Positions 18,125-26,474 of a DNA stretch of 64,000 nt are shown here, in pieces. The position numbers were made by a program, and so were the translations under genes. The notes below the pieces were generated by a model, which did not search any database, was not told the origin of the DNA, and saw only the letters and a list, made by a program, of their open reading frames with translations. Origin of the DNA: Peteryoungia rhizophila (lineage in GTDB: Bacteria > Pseudomonadota > Alphaproteobacteria > Rhizobiales > Rhizobiaceae). Where the stretch lies: contig NZ_STGT01000001.1 in NCBI RefSeq assembly GCF_004912145.1, positions 1,054,001 to 1,118,000 on the forward strand, read 5' to 3'. The first letter of the stretch is position 1. Every line of letters begins with the position of its first letter.

Positions 18125-19867
18125 ATGCCCTTCAAAAGGCGGAACAAGTCGAATAGTCTGTCGGCTCGAACGGAAGACGAGCCGGAACGGCTCTCACGGC
18201 TTGAAGCGGGAGACAGTCCACTGTCGGTCATCGTCAGGGTCTTCATCGGCAAGCTTTCCCTGCCGGGCGTAGTTCTCGCCATCGCCTTCTTCTGCGCATC
18301 GCTGACGCCCAGCCTCATGCCGCGCGAAGCGCTGGTACAGGGATCTTTGTCCGGCATTGCTGCAGCTGTCGGCTATTTCATCGGCGTTCTCTTGAGCTCT
18401 CTCTGGCGGCTCTTCGAGTTGCCCGAACTTCGCCTGCACCGTGACAAGGCGCTGTTCTGGATAGCAGCGTTCGGGGTGTCCGCGATGGCCGTCGCACTCT
18501 GGCGTTCCGCCGTCTGGCAGGAATCGGCACGTGCGCTCTGGCAGATGGCCCCTCTCGATGCCTCATACCTCGAGGCTGTGCTGGTGGCAGCAGCCCTTTT
18601 CATGGGCCTGCTGTGGATCGGACGCCTGTTCATGATGCTGTTCAGAAGACTGGCGGCACGCATGGCCACCATTTTCCCAACACGGGTTGCCACCGCCATC
18701 GGCTTCGTCATTGCCGCCGTCATCTTCTGGTCGATCGGTGAAAACGTGGTCTTGCGCGGCGCACTCAGGCTCGCTGATTCCTCCTTCCAGCAACTGGACG
18801 ACCTGATGGAGGATGAAGTCGCCGCGCCGACTTCGTCCGAGAAAACGGGCGGTCCGGCTTCCCGTCTTGCCTGGCATGGTCTGGGCCGTCAGGGCCGCCA
18901 CTATGTGGCATCGGGCCCGACCCGCTCGGATATCGAAGGCTTCTGGGGAGAGCCTGCGTTGGAGCCGATCCGGGTCTATGCAGGATTGAACAACGGAGAT
19001 GACATCGAGACCCGGGTGGCACTCGCGCTGGAGGAACTGATCCGTCAGGGCGGTTTCGAACGCTCGACGCTCGTGATCAAAGCCCCCACCGGGACCGGCT
19101 GGATCGACCCGGCTGCGGCAGATACCCTCGACACCCTGCTTCGTGGCGATGTCGCGAGCGTGGCCTTGCAATACTCCTACCTGACCAGCTGGCTCTCACT
19201 GCTGGTCGAGCCGGAATATGGTTCGGAGTCGGCAAAGGCCCTGTTTCGTGCGGTCTATCGTCACTGGAAACAGTTGCCACCGGACGAGCGGCCCAGGCTG
19301 GTGCTTTATGGTCTGAGCCTCGGAGCGCTCAACTCTCAGAGTTCGGTCGATCTCCTGGAGATCGTCACCGATCCCTTCTACGGCGCACTCTGGGTCGGGC
19401 CACCGTTCCAAAGCCGGATGTGGAACGAGTTCACGATGGGTCGGGAAGCCGGCTCCCCCGCGTGGCTGCCCCGCTATGGAGACGGGTCGATCGTGCGCTT
19501 CACGAACCAGCGGGCCGAACTCGACACGGCGTCTGCCGCCTGGGGTCCGCTGCGGATCGTCTATCTGCAATATGCCAGCGATCCCGTGGTGTTCTTCGAC
19601 CCCCGCTCCGCCTACCGCTCCCCGGAGTGGCTTTCAGGCGTGCGGGGCCCGGATGTATCTCCCGAACTCACCTGGTATCCGGTACTCACCATGCTGCAAC
19701 TGCTGTTCGACATGATGATCGCGACGACGAGCCCGATCGGCTACGGACATGTCTATGCCCCGCAACATCATGTCGACCCGTGGATCGCCGTGACCGGGGT
19801 CGAGATCGATCCGGCCGACGTGGCGCGGCTGAAGCGTCATTTCACCGAAGTCGCGAAGACCTATTGA
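18125..19867 (+). CDS. Membrane protein with alpha/beta-hydrolase domain (Abhydrolase_9 / DUF2319 type)
   Basis: A 580-residue protein. Residues about 40-230 contain four or more membrane helices (for example LPGVVLAIAFFCASLTPSL), and the C-terminal half is a serine-hydrolase domain with the nucleophile elbow LYGLSLGALNS, an acidic region in YASDPVVFFDP and a late histidine in YAPQHHVDPW. This arrangement fits the alpha/beta-hydrolase family 9. The substrate is unknown; a lipid or envelope role is plausible because of the membrane anchor. ATG 18125 has AGGGCG upstream. It converges with the amidohydrolase gene, 7 bp between stops. Confidence 0.85.
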   Translation: MPFKRRNKSNSLSARTEDEPERLSRLEAGDSPLSVIVRVFIGKLSLPGVVLAIAFFCASLTPSLMPREALVQGSLSGIAAAVGYFIGVLLSSLWRLFELPELRLHRDKALFWIAAFGVSAMAVALWRSAVWQESARALWQMAPLDASYLEAVLVAAALFMGLLWIGRLFMMLFRRLAARMATIFPTRVATAIGFVIAAVIFWSIGENVVLRGALRLADSSFQQLDDLMEDEVAAPTSSEKTGGPASRLAWHGLGRQGRHYVASGPTRSDIEGFWGEPALEPIRVYAGLNNGDDIETRVALALEELIRQGGFERSTLVIKAPTGTGWIDPAAADTLDTLLRGDVASVALQYSYLTSWLSLLVEPEYGSESAKALFRAVYRHWKQLPPDERPRLVLYGLSLGALNSQSSVDLLEIVTDPFYGALWVGPPFQSRMWNEFTMGREAGSPAWLPRYGDGSIVRFTNQRAELDTASAAWGPLRIVYLQYASDPVVFFDPRSAYRSPEWLSGVRGPDVSPELTWYPVLTMLQLLFDMMIATTSPIGYGHVYAPQHHVDPWIAVTGVEIDPADVARLKRHFTEVAKTY

Positions 19868-19874
19868 GGCGTCT

Positions 19875-20903
19875 TCAGCCCTCCAGCCCCTTCAGTACAT
19901 TCGCCACGTTCAAGCCGATTTCCGGCACGCCGTAGCCGCCCTCCATCAGGGTCAGCACCGGCACGCCGCTTGCGGCAACCATCTCGCCCATGCGGATATA
20001 GTCCAGGCTCTTCAACTTGAAGAAGCTGATCGGATCCTTCTCGAAGGTGTCGACCCCAAGCGAGAGCACGATCGCCTCTGCGCCGTAGGTCTTGATCCTC
20101 TTCAGGCTGTCTTCGAGCGCTGCCGACCAGATCTCGAAGGGTGTGCCCGAGGGCATCGGATAGTTGGCATTCAGCCCCTCGCCGTCACCTTCACCCGTCT
20201 CGTCGGCATAACCGAGGAAGAAGGGGAATGCATCTTCCGGCTCGCCATGCAGCGAGGCGAAGAAGATGTCGCCGCGGCGATAGGTGATGTCCTGGGTGCC
20301 GTTGCCGTGGTGGAAATCGACGTCGAGGATCGCGACTTTCTTGGCGCCATGGTCGATCAAGCGCTGGGCGGCGACGGCGGCGTTGTTGATGAAGCAGTAG
20401 CCGCCGAAAAGATCGATACCGGCATGGTGGCCCGGCGGGCGGCAGAGCGAGAAGGCAAAGCGATTGCCCTCGTTCAGCCAGTCGGCCCCGGAGAGGGCGA
20501 CGTCCATGGAGGCAATGGCCGCCTCATAGGTGCCCTTGGAAATCGAGGTTTCGGCCGAATTGGCGTAGTAGCCGACGGCACCGTCGATATTCTTCGGCAC
20601 GCGGCCCGTCTGGCTGCGGCGGCATGGAAATGACGTCGCGATCGCCTCGCCCTCGAAGCCATGCGTCTGCCAGCGGTCCCAGCAGGTGCGCAGGAATTCA
20701 AGATAACCGGCGTCATGGACCTTGAGCGCCGTTTCGAGCCCGTGCTCGGCCGGTGCGCGCACATCGGTGAAGCCCGCCTCCTTGACGCCCGCCAGCACCC
20801 ATTCGGCGCGGAATGGCCCCTCAAATGGCTTCACCAGCAGGCCACCATGCAACTCAGTCTTGGCGTCGCGGAGCTTGTGCTTTTCCGAATAGAATACGCG
20901 CAT
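19875..20903 (-). CDS. Histone deacetylase-fold amidohydrolase (acetylpolyamine amidohydrolase-like)
   Basis: A 342-residue zinc amidohydrolase of the arginase/deacetylase fold. Visible are RPPGHHA (catalytic histidine pair), FGGYCFINNAA, ILDVDFHHGNGTQ (zinc ligands Asp and His), and LSLGVDTFEKDP with the second zinc Asp. The SFPCRRSQTGRVPKNIDGA stretch is typical of the bacterial acetylpolyamine amidohydrolase group (AphA/HdaH), which removes acetyl groups from polyamines in the cytoplasm. The substrate is inferred. It appears monocistronic. Confidence 0.88.
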   Translation of the reverse strand: MRVFYSEKHKLRDAKTELHGGLLVKPFEGPFRAEWVLAGVKEAGFTDVRAPAEHGLETALKVHDAGYLEFLRTCWDRWQTHGFEGEAIATSFPCRRSQTGRVPKNIDGAVGYYANSAETSISKGTYEAAIASMDVALSGADWLNEGNRFAFSLCRPPGHHAGIDLFGGYCFINNAAVAAQRLIDHGAKKVAILDVDFHHGNGTQDITYRRGDIFFASLHGEPEDAFPFFLGYADETGEGDGEGLNANYPMPSGTPFEIWSAALEDSLKRIKTYGAEAIVLSLGVDTFEKDPISFFKLKSLDYIRMGEMVAASGVPVLTLMEGGYGVPEIGLNVANVLKGLEG

Positions 20904-21039
20904 CGTCTCGTTTTCCCCTTGGTCGTTTGGAGGAAAACTAGCCTCGGCACAGCCTTAGCCACAAGTGCAAAGGGGGCGATCTTCCCGGTCATTCGACCAG
21001 AAACATCGCCCCCGCCCCTCGGCCCCCGCCGATCTGGTA

Positions 21040-21408
21040 TTACTCGGTCAGATTGATCTCTTCCGTCTCTCCGCCGGTGCAGGTGTAGCAGCAGTCCTCG
21101 CAGGTCTCGGCATTTTCAGGCCCCACGCCCCAATAGGTCTGCTTGTCGCCCGAGATCCAGGCGCCATAGCAGATCGACTCGCCTTCTTCGCAGGACAGCG
21201 GGATCTGCTTGGTCTCGCCATCATCGAGATAGAAGACCTGATTGTCGCCCGGCCAGACATAGTCACGGTCCTGGCTGTAGAGCTCGACTTCGACGGCATT
21301 CGGATGCTCGTTGCGCATCACAAATGTGACGTCTGCAGCGAAAGCCGGCGCTGTGATGGCCACTGCCAGCCCAATGGCCAGCCACTTCAAAATCACGTTC
21401 CCGACCAT
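21040..21408 (-). CDS. Small secreted Cys-rich protein, function unknown
   Basis: A 122-residue protein with a signal peptide (MVGNVILKWLAIGLAVAITAPAFAA-DV) and a mature part with seven cysteines, four of them in the short stretch ETCEDCCYTC near the end. The pattern suggests disulfides or metal binding. Its ATG at 21408 has GAGGGGAA upstream; the longer frame to 21495 lacks a start signal. I do not recognise the family with confidence. Confidence 0.8.
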   Translation of the reverse strand: MVGNVILKWLAIGLAVAITAPAFAADVTFVMRNEHPNAVEVELYSQDRDYVWPGDNQVFYLDDGETKQIPLSCEEGESICYGAWISGDKQTYWGVGPENAETCEDCCYTCTGGETEEINLTE

Positions 21409-21522
21409 ATGCTTCCCCTCAGCTCCAAGATCGCGGGACGATAAGCCTATGCTCACAGAAAGGTGAAGAGCGCCCGTTGGACGTTTTTTGGGCAAGATGG
21501 CATTCGCTTGGCAGCGATGCTT

Positions 21523-22053
21523 TCAAGCCACAGTCTTCCAGAAGATCACGGTGTCGCAATAGCGTCCATCGGGGAAAAGCGCGTAGTTCGGGATCGCACC
21601 CGAGCGCTGCCAGCCGAGTTTCTCGTAGAGCGTCTCCGCCAGCTCACCGGCCGCCGTATCGAGCACGAGCAGCGTACGCCCAGCCCGCGCTGCGCCGGCC
21701 TCCGCCGCCGCCATCAGTGCCTTCGACAGGCCGAGGCCCCGGGCGTCGCGATGCACGAGCAGCTTCATCAGATCGGCACGATGCGGCTGGTTGGGCTTGG
21801 ACGCAAAGCCGATCTGCACGGTGCCGACGAGGCGGTCGCCGATGAAGGCACCATAGAGCAGGACCTCACCGCGCCCGACGGCCTCTGCTACCCCTTCCCA
21901 GAAGGTTTCGCCGTCTTTAGGCGTGAAGGGCGACATGAAGCCGAGCGAGGCGCCGCCCTCGACGCAATCCGCAAGCGTCTCGCAGAGGTCGGGCAAGGTG
22001 GCAAGCGCATCATCTTTGGAAAGCAGGCGAATATCGGTCTTGGTGTCGGTCAT
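21523..22053 (-). CDS. GNAT family N-acetyltransferase
   Basis: A 176-residue acetyltransferase. The acetyl-CoA motif A is ADLMKLLVHRDARGLGLSKALM, with an R-x-x-G-x-G-like loop, followed by LLVLDTAAGELAETLYEKLGWQR. The C-terminal NYALFPDGRYCDTVIFWK fits the group of small-molecule acetyltransferases. It starts 23 bp after the XRE-cupin gene on the same strand, so the regulator probably governs it. The substrate is unknown. ATG 22053 is chosen because the longer frame runs into the regulator gene. Confidence 0.88.
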   Translation of the reverse strand: MTDTKTDIRLLSKDDALATLPDLCETLADCVEGGASLGFMSPFTPKDGETFWEGVAEAVGRGEVLLYGAFIGDRLVGTVQIGFASKPNQPHRADLMKLLVHRDARGLGLSKALMAAAEAGAARAGRTLLVLDTAAGELAETLYEKLGWQRSGAIPNYALFPDGRYCDTVIFWKTVA

Positions 22054-22076
22054 GACGCAGGTCCTGTATGGAAGGT

Positions 22077-22649
22077 TTATGTGCCGAGGGAAATGACGAC
22101 GGCATAGCGGGCGGGTCTGTCGGTCGGATTGCGATAGCCGTGCACATCCCCGACATTCATGAAAAGGCAATCCCCGGCTTCGAGCCGATGCACGGTCTCG
22201 CCGATGGTGAGTTCGATTATGCCCTCGAAGACCCAGACATGCTGGGTCTGGCTGCGGCCTGTCGGGCGCCCCGGAAACCGCACCTCGGCCCCGGCCGGAA
22301 ACTCGACCTCGACGATATCGGTCCCGCTGCCCGTGCCCTGCGGGGAGATCGCGCGGCGCACATATCCGCTCTCCGGATCACGCCAGACCGGTTGGTCAAC
22401 CCGCCGCGTGAGTGGCGAAGGCTCGGCCTCGGTACTCGCAAAAAAGACGGACAACGACACCCCGAGCGCCGAGCAGAGGCGCGCCAGCAATGCCGCGGTC
22501 GGGCTTGCCTCGGATCGCTCGATGCGCGAGATCATCGCCCGACTTACGCCTGAGAGGTCCGCCAGTTGGTCGAGCGTCAGCCCCCGCGCGACGCGCAGGC
22601 GCTTCAGCCTTTCGGCGACATGTTTCTCGAACTGATCTTCCGATTCCAT
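22077..22649 (-). CDS. XRE-family regulator with C-terminal cupin domain (paired with GNAT gene)
   Basis: A 190-residue regulator. Residues 10-65 are a helix-turn-helix of the Cro/CI type (LTLDQLADLSGVSRAMISRIER), and residues 110-190 a cupin with QHVWVFEGIIELTIG and DCLFMNVGDVHGYRNP. Such proteins sense a small molecule through the cupin part. It is the first gene of a pair with the GNAT gene and is divergent from a second XRE-cupin gene 124 bp away. ATG 22649 is preferred; the longer frame extends across the divergent gene. Confidence 0.9.
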   Translation of the reverse strand: MESEDQFEKHVAERLKRLRVARGLTLDQLADLSGVSRAMISRIERSEASPTAALLARLCSALGVSLSVFFASTEAEPSPLTRRVDQPVWRDPESGYVRRAISPQGTGSGTDIVEVEFPAGAEVRFPGRPTGRSQTQHVWVFEGIIELTIGETVHRLEAGDCLFMNVGDVHGYRNPTDRPARYAVVISLGT

Positions 22650-22773
22650 TATCTGAGAATTCCATGCGCAGATGGTGGAGTCAAGCTTTGCTCTTCGCCC
22701 TCTTCCGCAGCATGGCATGGTCGGCGTAAAAGGGGCGGTCGGCACTCGCCGGCGAGACCGCAGGACAGAGCCT

Positions 22774-23340
22774 ATGCAGCAGCACACTCCCGAGATCGGC
22801 CCGGCCATCAAGCGCGAGCGCAAGGCGCGCAAGCTAACGCTCGAGCAACTCGGCACGCTATCCGGCGTCTCCAAGTCGATGCTGAGCCAGATCGAGCGGG
22901 GCGAGGCCAATCCCACCTTTGCCGTGCTCTGGAGCCTCACCCAGGCGATGGAGATCGAGCTGTCCGATCTCATCGGCAACGGCACCTCCATGGCGGGTCG
23001 CGAGGAGATCGAGGTAACCTCGGTCATGCACACACCCGTCATCCGCAGCGCCGACGGCTCCTGCCGGCTGAAGATCCTGAGCTCGCCCCGGCTTGCCGGC
23101 CAGACCGAATGGTACGAGCTCGAAATGGATCCGGGCGGCGCGCTCACCAGCCAGCCGCATTCGATCGGCGCCTTCGAACATTTCACCGCCTTTACCGACG
23201 GTTTCGAGATCTCAAGCGGCGGCAGCAAGACGGTCATCAGGGCCGGCGAAACCGCTCGCTACCGTGCCGATGTCCCGCATGCGATCAGCAACGCCGGATC
23301 CGATATCGGCAAAGGCCTGCTGGTCGTGCTACACAGGTAA
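22774..23340 (+). CDS. XRE-family regulator with C-terminal cupin domain (next to kbl-tdh)
   Basis: A 188-residue regulator with the same layout as its divergent neighbour: helix-turn-helix at about residues 10-65 ([28 protein letters not shown]) and a cupin C-terminus ([27 protein letters not shown]). It is 83 bp upstream of kbl, and the gap holds two inverted repeats, so it probably regulates threonine breakdown. It may be autoregulated. The two regulators share fold and length but differ clearly in sequence, so they are not a recent duplication. Confidence 0.9.
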   Translation: MQQHTPEIGPAIKRERKARKLTLEQLGTLSGVSKSMLSQIERGEANPTFAVLWSLTQAMEIELSDLIGNGTSMAGREEIEVTSVMHTPVIRSADGSCRLKILSSPRLAGQTEWYELEMDPGGALTSQPHSIGAFEHFTAFTDGFEISSGGSKTVIRAGETARYRADVPHAISNAGSDIGKGLLVVLHR

Positions 23341-23360
23341 GCGAAAAGGCAATTCCAAAA

Positions 23361-23409
23361 TATCGATTGTCGATAGGCAAAATTCCGATATGCTGGAATT
23401 ATTCAGCAT
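23361..23409 (+). promoter_or_regulatory. Two inverted repeats before kbl (candidate operators)
   Basis: TATCGA-TTG-TCGATA (23361-23375) is a perfect inverted repeat and ATGCTG-N8-CAGCAT (23390-23409) is a second one ending 13 bp before the kbl start. They lie right after the XRE-cupin gene. An AATTCC half-site occurs twice nearby (23351, 23381). Confidence 0.5.
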
Positions 23410-23422
23410 CGAGGGATTTCCC

Positions 23423-24625
23423 ATGCAGACCGGCTTTCTCGACCACATCACCGAAACCCTCCAGGGCATCGAAGCCGACGGGCTTCTGAAGCGCGAGCGC
23501 GAAATCGTCAGCCCGCAATCGGGCCGGATCCAGGTGCGCGATGCCCGGGGCACGCGCGAGATGATCAATCTCTGCGCCAACAACTATCTCGGCCTTGCCA
23601 ACCATCCCGAGATCGAACAGGCCGCCAAGGCCGCGATCGATAGCCACGGTTTCGGCATGGCCTCGGTGCGCTTCATCTGCGGCGCGCAAGATATTCACCG
23701 CGCGCTCGAACAGGCGATCGCCCGCTATCTCGACAAGGACGACGCGATCCTGTTTGCCGCCTGCTTCGACGCCAATGGCGGGGTCTTCGAGACGCTGCTC
23801 GGGCCTGAGGACGCAATCATTTCCGACTCGCTCAACCACGCCTCGATCATCGACGGCGTGCGGCTCTCCAAGGCGAAACGCTACCGCTATGCCAATTCTG
23901 ACATGGATGGCCTCGAAGACGAGTTGAAGAAGGCGATTGCCGACGGCACGCGCTTCCGCCTGATCGTCACCGACGGCGTCTTCTCGATGGACGGCTATGT
24001 CGCCAAGCTCCCGGAGATCTGCGCGCTCGCCGAAAAATACGGCGCCATGGTGATGATCGACGAATGCCATGCCACGGGCCATCTGGGTGCCAAGGGCAAG
24101 GGCACTCCGACACTGACCGGTGTCGGCACCCGCGTCGACATCATCACTGGCACCTTCGGCAAGACGCTGGGTGGTGCCATGGGCGGCTTCATAGCCGGCC
24201 CGAAAGCCGCGATCGATCTCTTACGCCAGCGGGCGCGGCCCTATCTCTTCTCCAACAGCCTCGCCCCCGCAGTCGCCGCCGGTTCGCTGAAGGCGATCGA
24301 GATTGCAGAAAGCGCCGACGACCTGCGCGCCAAGCTTTCCGGCCACACCAAACGCTTCCGCCAGGGTCTGACCGATGCGGGCTTCGAACTGCTTCCCGGC
24401 GAAACGCCGATCATCCCCGTCATGACCCACGACGCCGTACTCGCCCAGAAGCTTGCCGCCGAGCTCGATGCGCGCGGCGTCTATGTCGCCGGCTTCTTCT
24501 TCCCCGTCGTGCCGAAGGGCCAGGCCCGCATCCGCACCCAGATGTCGGCAGCGCTCTCCGAGGCTGATATAGACACTGCCATCGCCGCATTCATCGATGC
24601 CGGCAAGACCATCGGGATGATCTGA
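23423..24625 (+). CDS. kbl: Glycine C-acetyltransferase (2-amino-3-ketobutyrate CoA ligase)
   Basis: A 400-residue PLP enzyme that splits 2-amino-3-oxobutyrate with CoA into glycine and acetyl-CoA, the second step of threonine breakdown. Signature parts: [56 protein letters not shown] and [13 protein letters not shown] with Lys247 as the PLP lysine. I chose ATG 23423, after GAGGGA, because it gives the standard N-terminus; the frame is open far upstream but overlaps the regulator gene. tdh follows after 2 bp. Confidence 0.96.
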   Translation: MQTGFLDHITETLQGIEADGLLKREREIVSPQSGRIQVRDARGTREMINLCANNYLGLANHPEIEQAAKAAIDSHGFGMASVRFICGAQDIHRALEQAIARYLDKDDAILFAACFDANGGVFETLLGPEDAIISDSLNHASIIDGVRLSKAKRYRYANSDMDGLEDELKKAIADGTRFRLIVTDGVFSMDGYVAKLPEICALAEKYGAMVMIDECHATGHLGAKGKGTPTLTGVGTRVDIITGTFGKTLGGAMGGFIAGPKAAIDLLRQRARPYLFSNSLAPAVAAGSLKAIEIAESADDLRAKLSGHTKRFRQGLTDAGFELLPGETPIIPVMTHDAVLAQKLAAELDARGVYVAGFFFPVVPKGQARIRTQMSAALSEADIDTAIAAFIDAGKTIGMI

Positions 24626-24627
24626 TC

Positions 24628-25653
24628 ATGAAGGCGCTTTCCAAGCAGAAATCCGAGGTCGGCATCTGGATGATCGACGCCCCGGTCCCGGACATCGGGC
24701 CCGACGACGTGCTGGTGAAGATCAACAAGACCGGCATCTGCGGCACCGACGTTCACATCTACAAATGGGACGAGTGGGCGCAGAAGACGATCCCCGTGCC
24801 GATGATTACAGGCCATGAATATGCCGGCGAAATCGTCGCCGTCGGCGCCAATGTCCGCAATCTCCAGATCGGCCAGCGGGTCTCGGGCGAAGGCCATCTC
24901 GTCGGCATGAACAGCCGCGCCTCCCGCGCCGGCAAGTATCACCTCGATCCCGAGACAAAGGGCATCGGCGTCAACGTGCAGGGCACGTTTGCCGAATTCG
25001 CCAAGATCCCGGCCTTCAACATCATCCCGCTGCCGGACACGATCGATGACGAGATCGGCGCGATCCTCGATCCGCTCGGCAATGCCGTGCACACGGCGCT
25101 CGCCTTCGATCTCGTCGGCGAGGACGTCATCATCACCGGCGCAGGTCCGATCGGCATCATGGGGGCGGCAATCGCTCGCCATGTCGGCGCCCGCCATGTC
25201 GTGATTACCGACGTCAACCCGGAGCGCCTGGCGCTCGCGGCTGAAGTGGCAGACGTGCATCCGGTCAATGTGGCGAACGAAGACCTGCGCGACGTCATGA
25301 CGAAACTGAAGATGAAGGAAGGCTTCGATGTCGGCCTCGAGATGAGTGGCTCACCGGCGGCCCTCGACCAGATGATCGACCATCTCGTGATGGGCGGTCG
25401 CATCGCGCTCTTGGGCGTACCGGCGCGGCCCTTCCATTTCGATCTCTCCAAGGTCGTCTTCCGCATGGTGACGCTGAAGGGCATCTATGGCCGCGAAATG
25501 TTCGACACCTGGCACAAGATGCTCGCCATGCTCGAAAGCGGCCTCGACATCCGCAAGGTCATCACCCACCGGATGAAAGTGGACGACTACGCGCACGCCT
25601 TCGAACTCGCCAGCGCCGGCAAGGCGAGCAAGATCGTGCTCGACTGGACCTGA
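24628..25653 (+). CDS. tdh: L-threonine 3-dehydrogenase, variant lacking the structural zinc cysteines
   Basis: A 341-residue zinc alcohol-dehydrogenase-type enzyme that oxidises L-threonine to 2-amino-3-oxobutyrate, the substrate of the kbl product. The catalytic zinc ligands Cys38, His63 and Glu64 are present ([21 protein letters not shown]), as is the NAD loop [11 protein letters not shown]. The structural zinc lobe is altered: positions 93, 96, 99 and 107, all Cys in the E. coli enzyme, are Gly, Ser, Ser and Asp here ([16 protein letters not shown]). It is otherwise collinear with Tdh. It follows kbl with a 2-bp gap, so it is co-transcribed. A related polyol dehydrogenase is a less likely alternative, because of the kbl neighbour. 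Confidence 0.92.
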   Translation: MKALSKQKSEVGIWMIDAPVPDIGPDDVLVKINKTGICGTDVHIYKWDEWAQKTIPVPMITGHEYAGEIVAVGANVRNLQIGQRVSGEGHLVGMNSRASRAGKYHLDPETKGIGVNVQGTFAEFAKIPAFNIIPLPDTIDDEIGAILDPLGNAVHTALAFDLVGEDVIITGAGPIGIMGAAIARHVGARHVVITDVNPERLALAAEVADVHPVNVANEDLRDVMTKLKMKEGFDVGLEMSGSPAALDQMIDHLVMGGRIALLGVPARPFHFDLSKVVFRMVTLKGIYGREMFDTWHKMLAMLESGLDIRKVITHRMKVDDYAHAFELASAGKASKIVLDWT

Positions 25654-25660
25654 GCCAAAC

Positions 25661-25687
25661 TTCTGCGGAATTATGGGTTCCGCAGAA
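25661..25687 (+). terminator. Hairpin after tdh (possible terminator)
   Basis: TTCTGCGGAA and TTCCGCAGAA form a perfect 10-bp stem 8 bases after the tdh stop, but no T run follows. Confidence 0.45.
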
Positions 25688-25745
25688 ACGCGGGAACATA
25701 GAGCGGCTTTTCGACGTATGGTGATGGTCTGAAACAGGAGTCATC

Positions 25746-26474
25746 ATGCGAAAAATCGGTCGAGTGCGGGAAGTCTGGCGCTATCCGGTGAGTTCTCTTG
25801 GCGGAGAACCGCTCGCCTCGATCACCGTCTCGCCTGAAGGCGTCGAGGGTGACCGTCGCTTCGCGCTGTTCGATCCGGACAGCGGTCTTGCCGCCGCCCC
25901 CGAGAAGGAAACGCGCTGGCGCCCCGCGCTCTTTGTCACCGCCTCGCAACCGGCAACCGGACTGCCGGTGTTGCGCTTCGCCGACAGCGCCGAATATGCA
26001 CTCGATGACGACGCACTCCCCGACCGGCTCGCCGAGCATTTTGGTTTTCCGGTCGCTGTGGGCATCTTCGGCGAAGAAGATCTGAGATTTCCGGTGGTTT
26101 CCAACCGGTACAAACCGGCACCGCTTCACCTCGTCACCACGGCATCGCTGAACGCGCTCGCAGAGACGGCGCGCCTTCCGCCGCTCGATGCCAGGCGTTT
26201 CCGCCCATCGGTCCTGATAGAGACCGAAGAGGGCGAAGGCTTTCTCGAAAACGGTTGGGTGGATCACGTCGTCAGGATCGGCGACACTGATATGCGCGTC
26301 ACCGAAGCCTCGCGCCGCTGCGGCATGACGCTTGTCGCACAGCCCGGCCTGTCCGAAGAGCCCGACGTGCTGCGGGGCATCATGCGCCACAACAAGCGCA
26401 ATCTCGGGGTCTATGCCACGCCTGCCAAAGGCGTGACGATCAGCGTCGGCGACCCCGTCTACGCCGAGATCTGA
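25746..26474 (+). CDS. MOSC domain protein
   Basis: A 242-residue protein of the MOSC family. The N-terminal beta-barrel part begins with REVWRYPVSSLGGEPL and VEGDRRFALFD; the MOSC core includes LDARRFRPSVLIETEE and ASRRCGMTLVAQPG, where the conserved cysteine sits. Relatives carry a molybdenum cofactor or transfer sulfur. The reaction here is unknown, and no redox partner is encoded next to it. The 3' end overlaps the convergent FAD enzyme gene by 16 bp. Confidence 0.9.
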   Translation: MRKIGRVREVWRYPVSSLGGEPLASITVSPEGVEGDRRFALFDPDSGLAAAPEKETRWRPALFVTASQPATGLPVLRFADSAEYALDDDALPDRLAEHFGFPVAVGIFGEEDLRFPVVSNRYKPAPLHLVTTASLNALAETARLPPLDARRFRPSVLIETEEGEGFLENGWVDHVVRIGDTDMRVTEASRRCGMTLVAQPGLSEEPDVLRGIMRHNKRNLGVYATPAKGVTISVGDPVYAEI

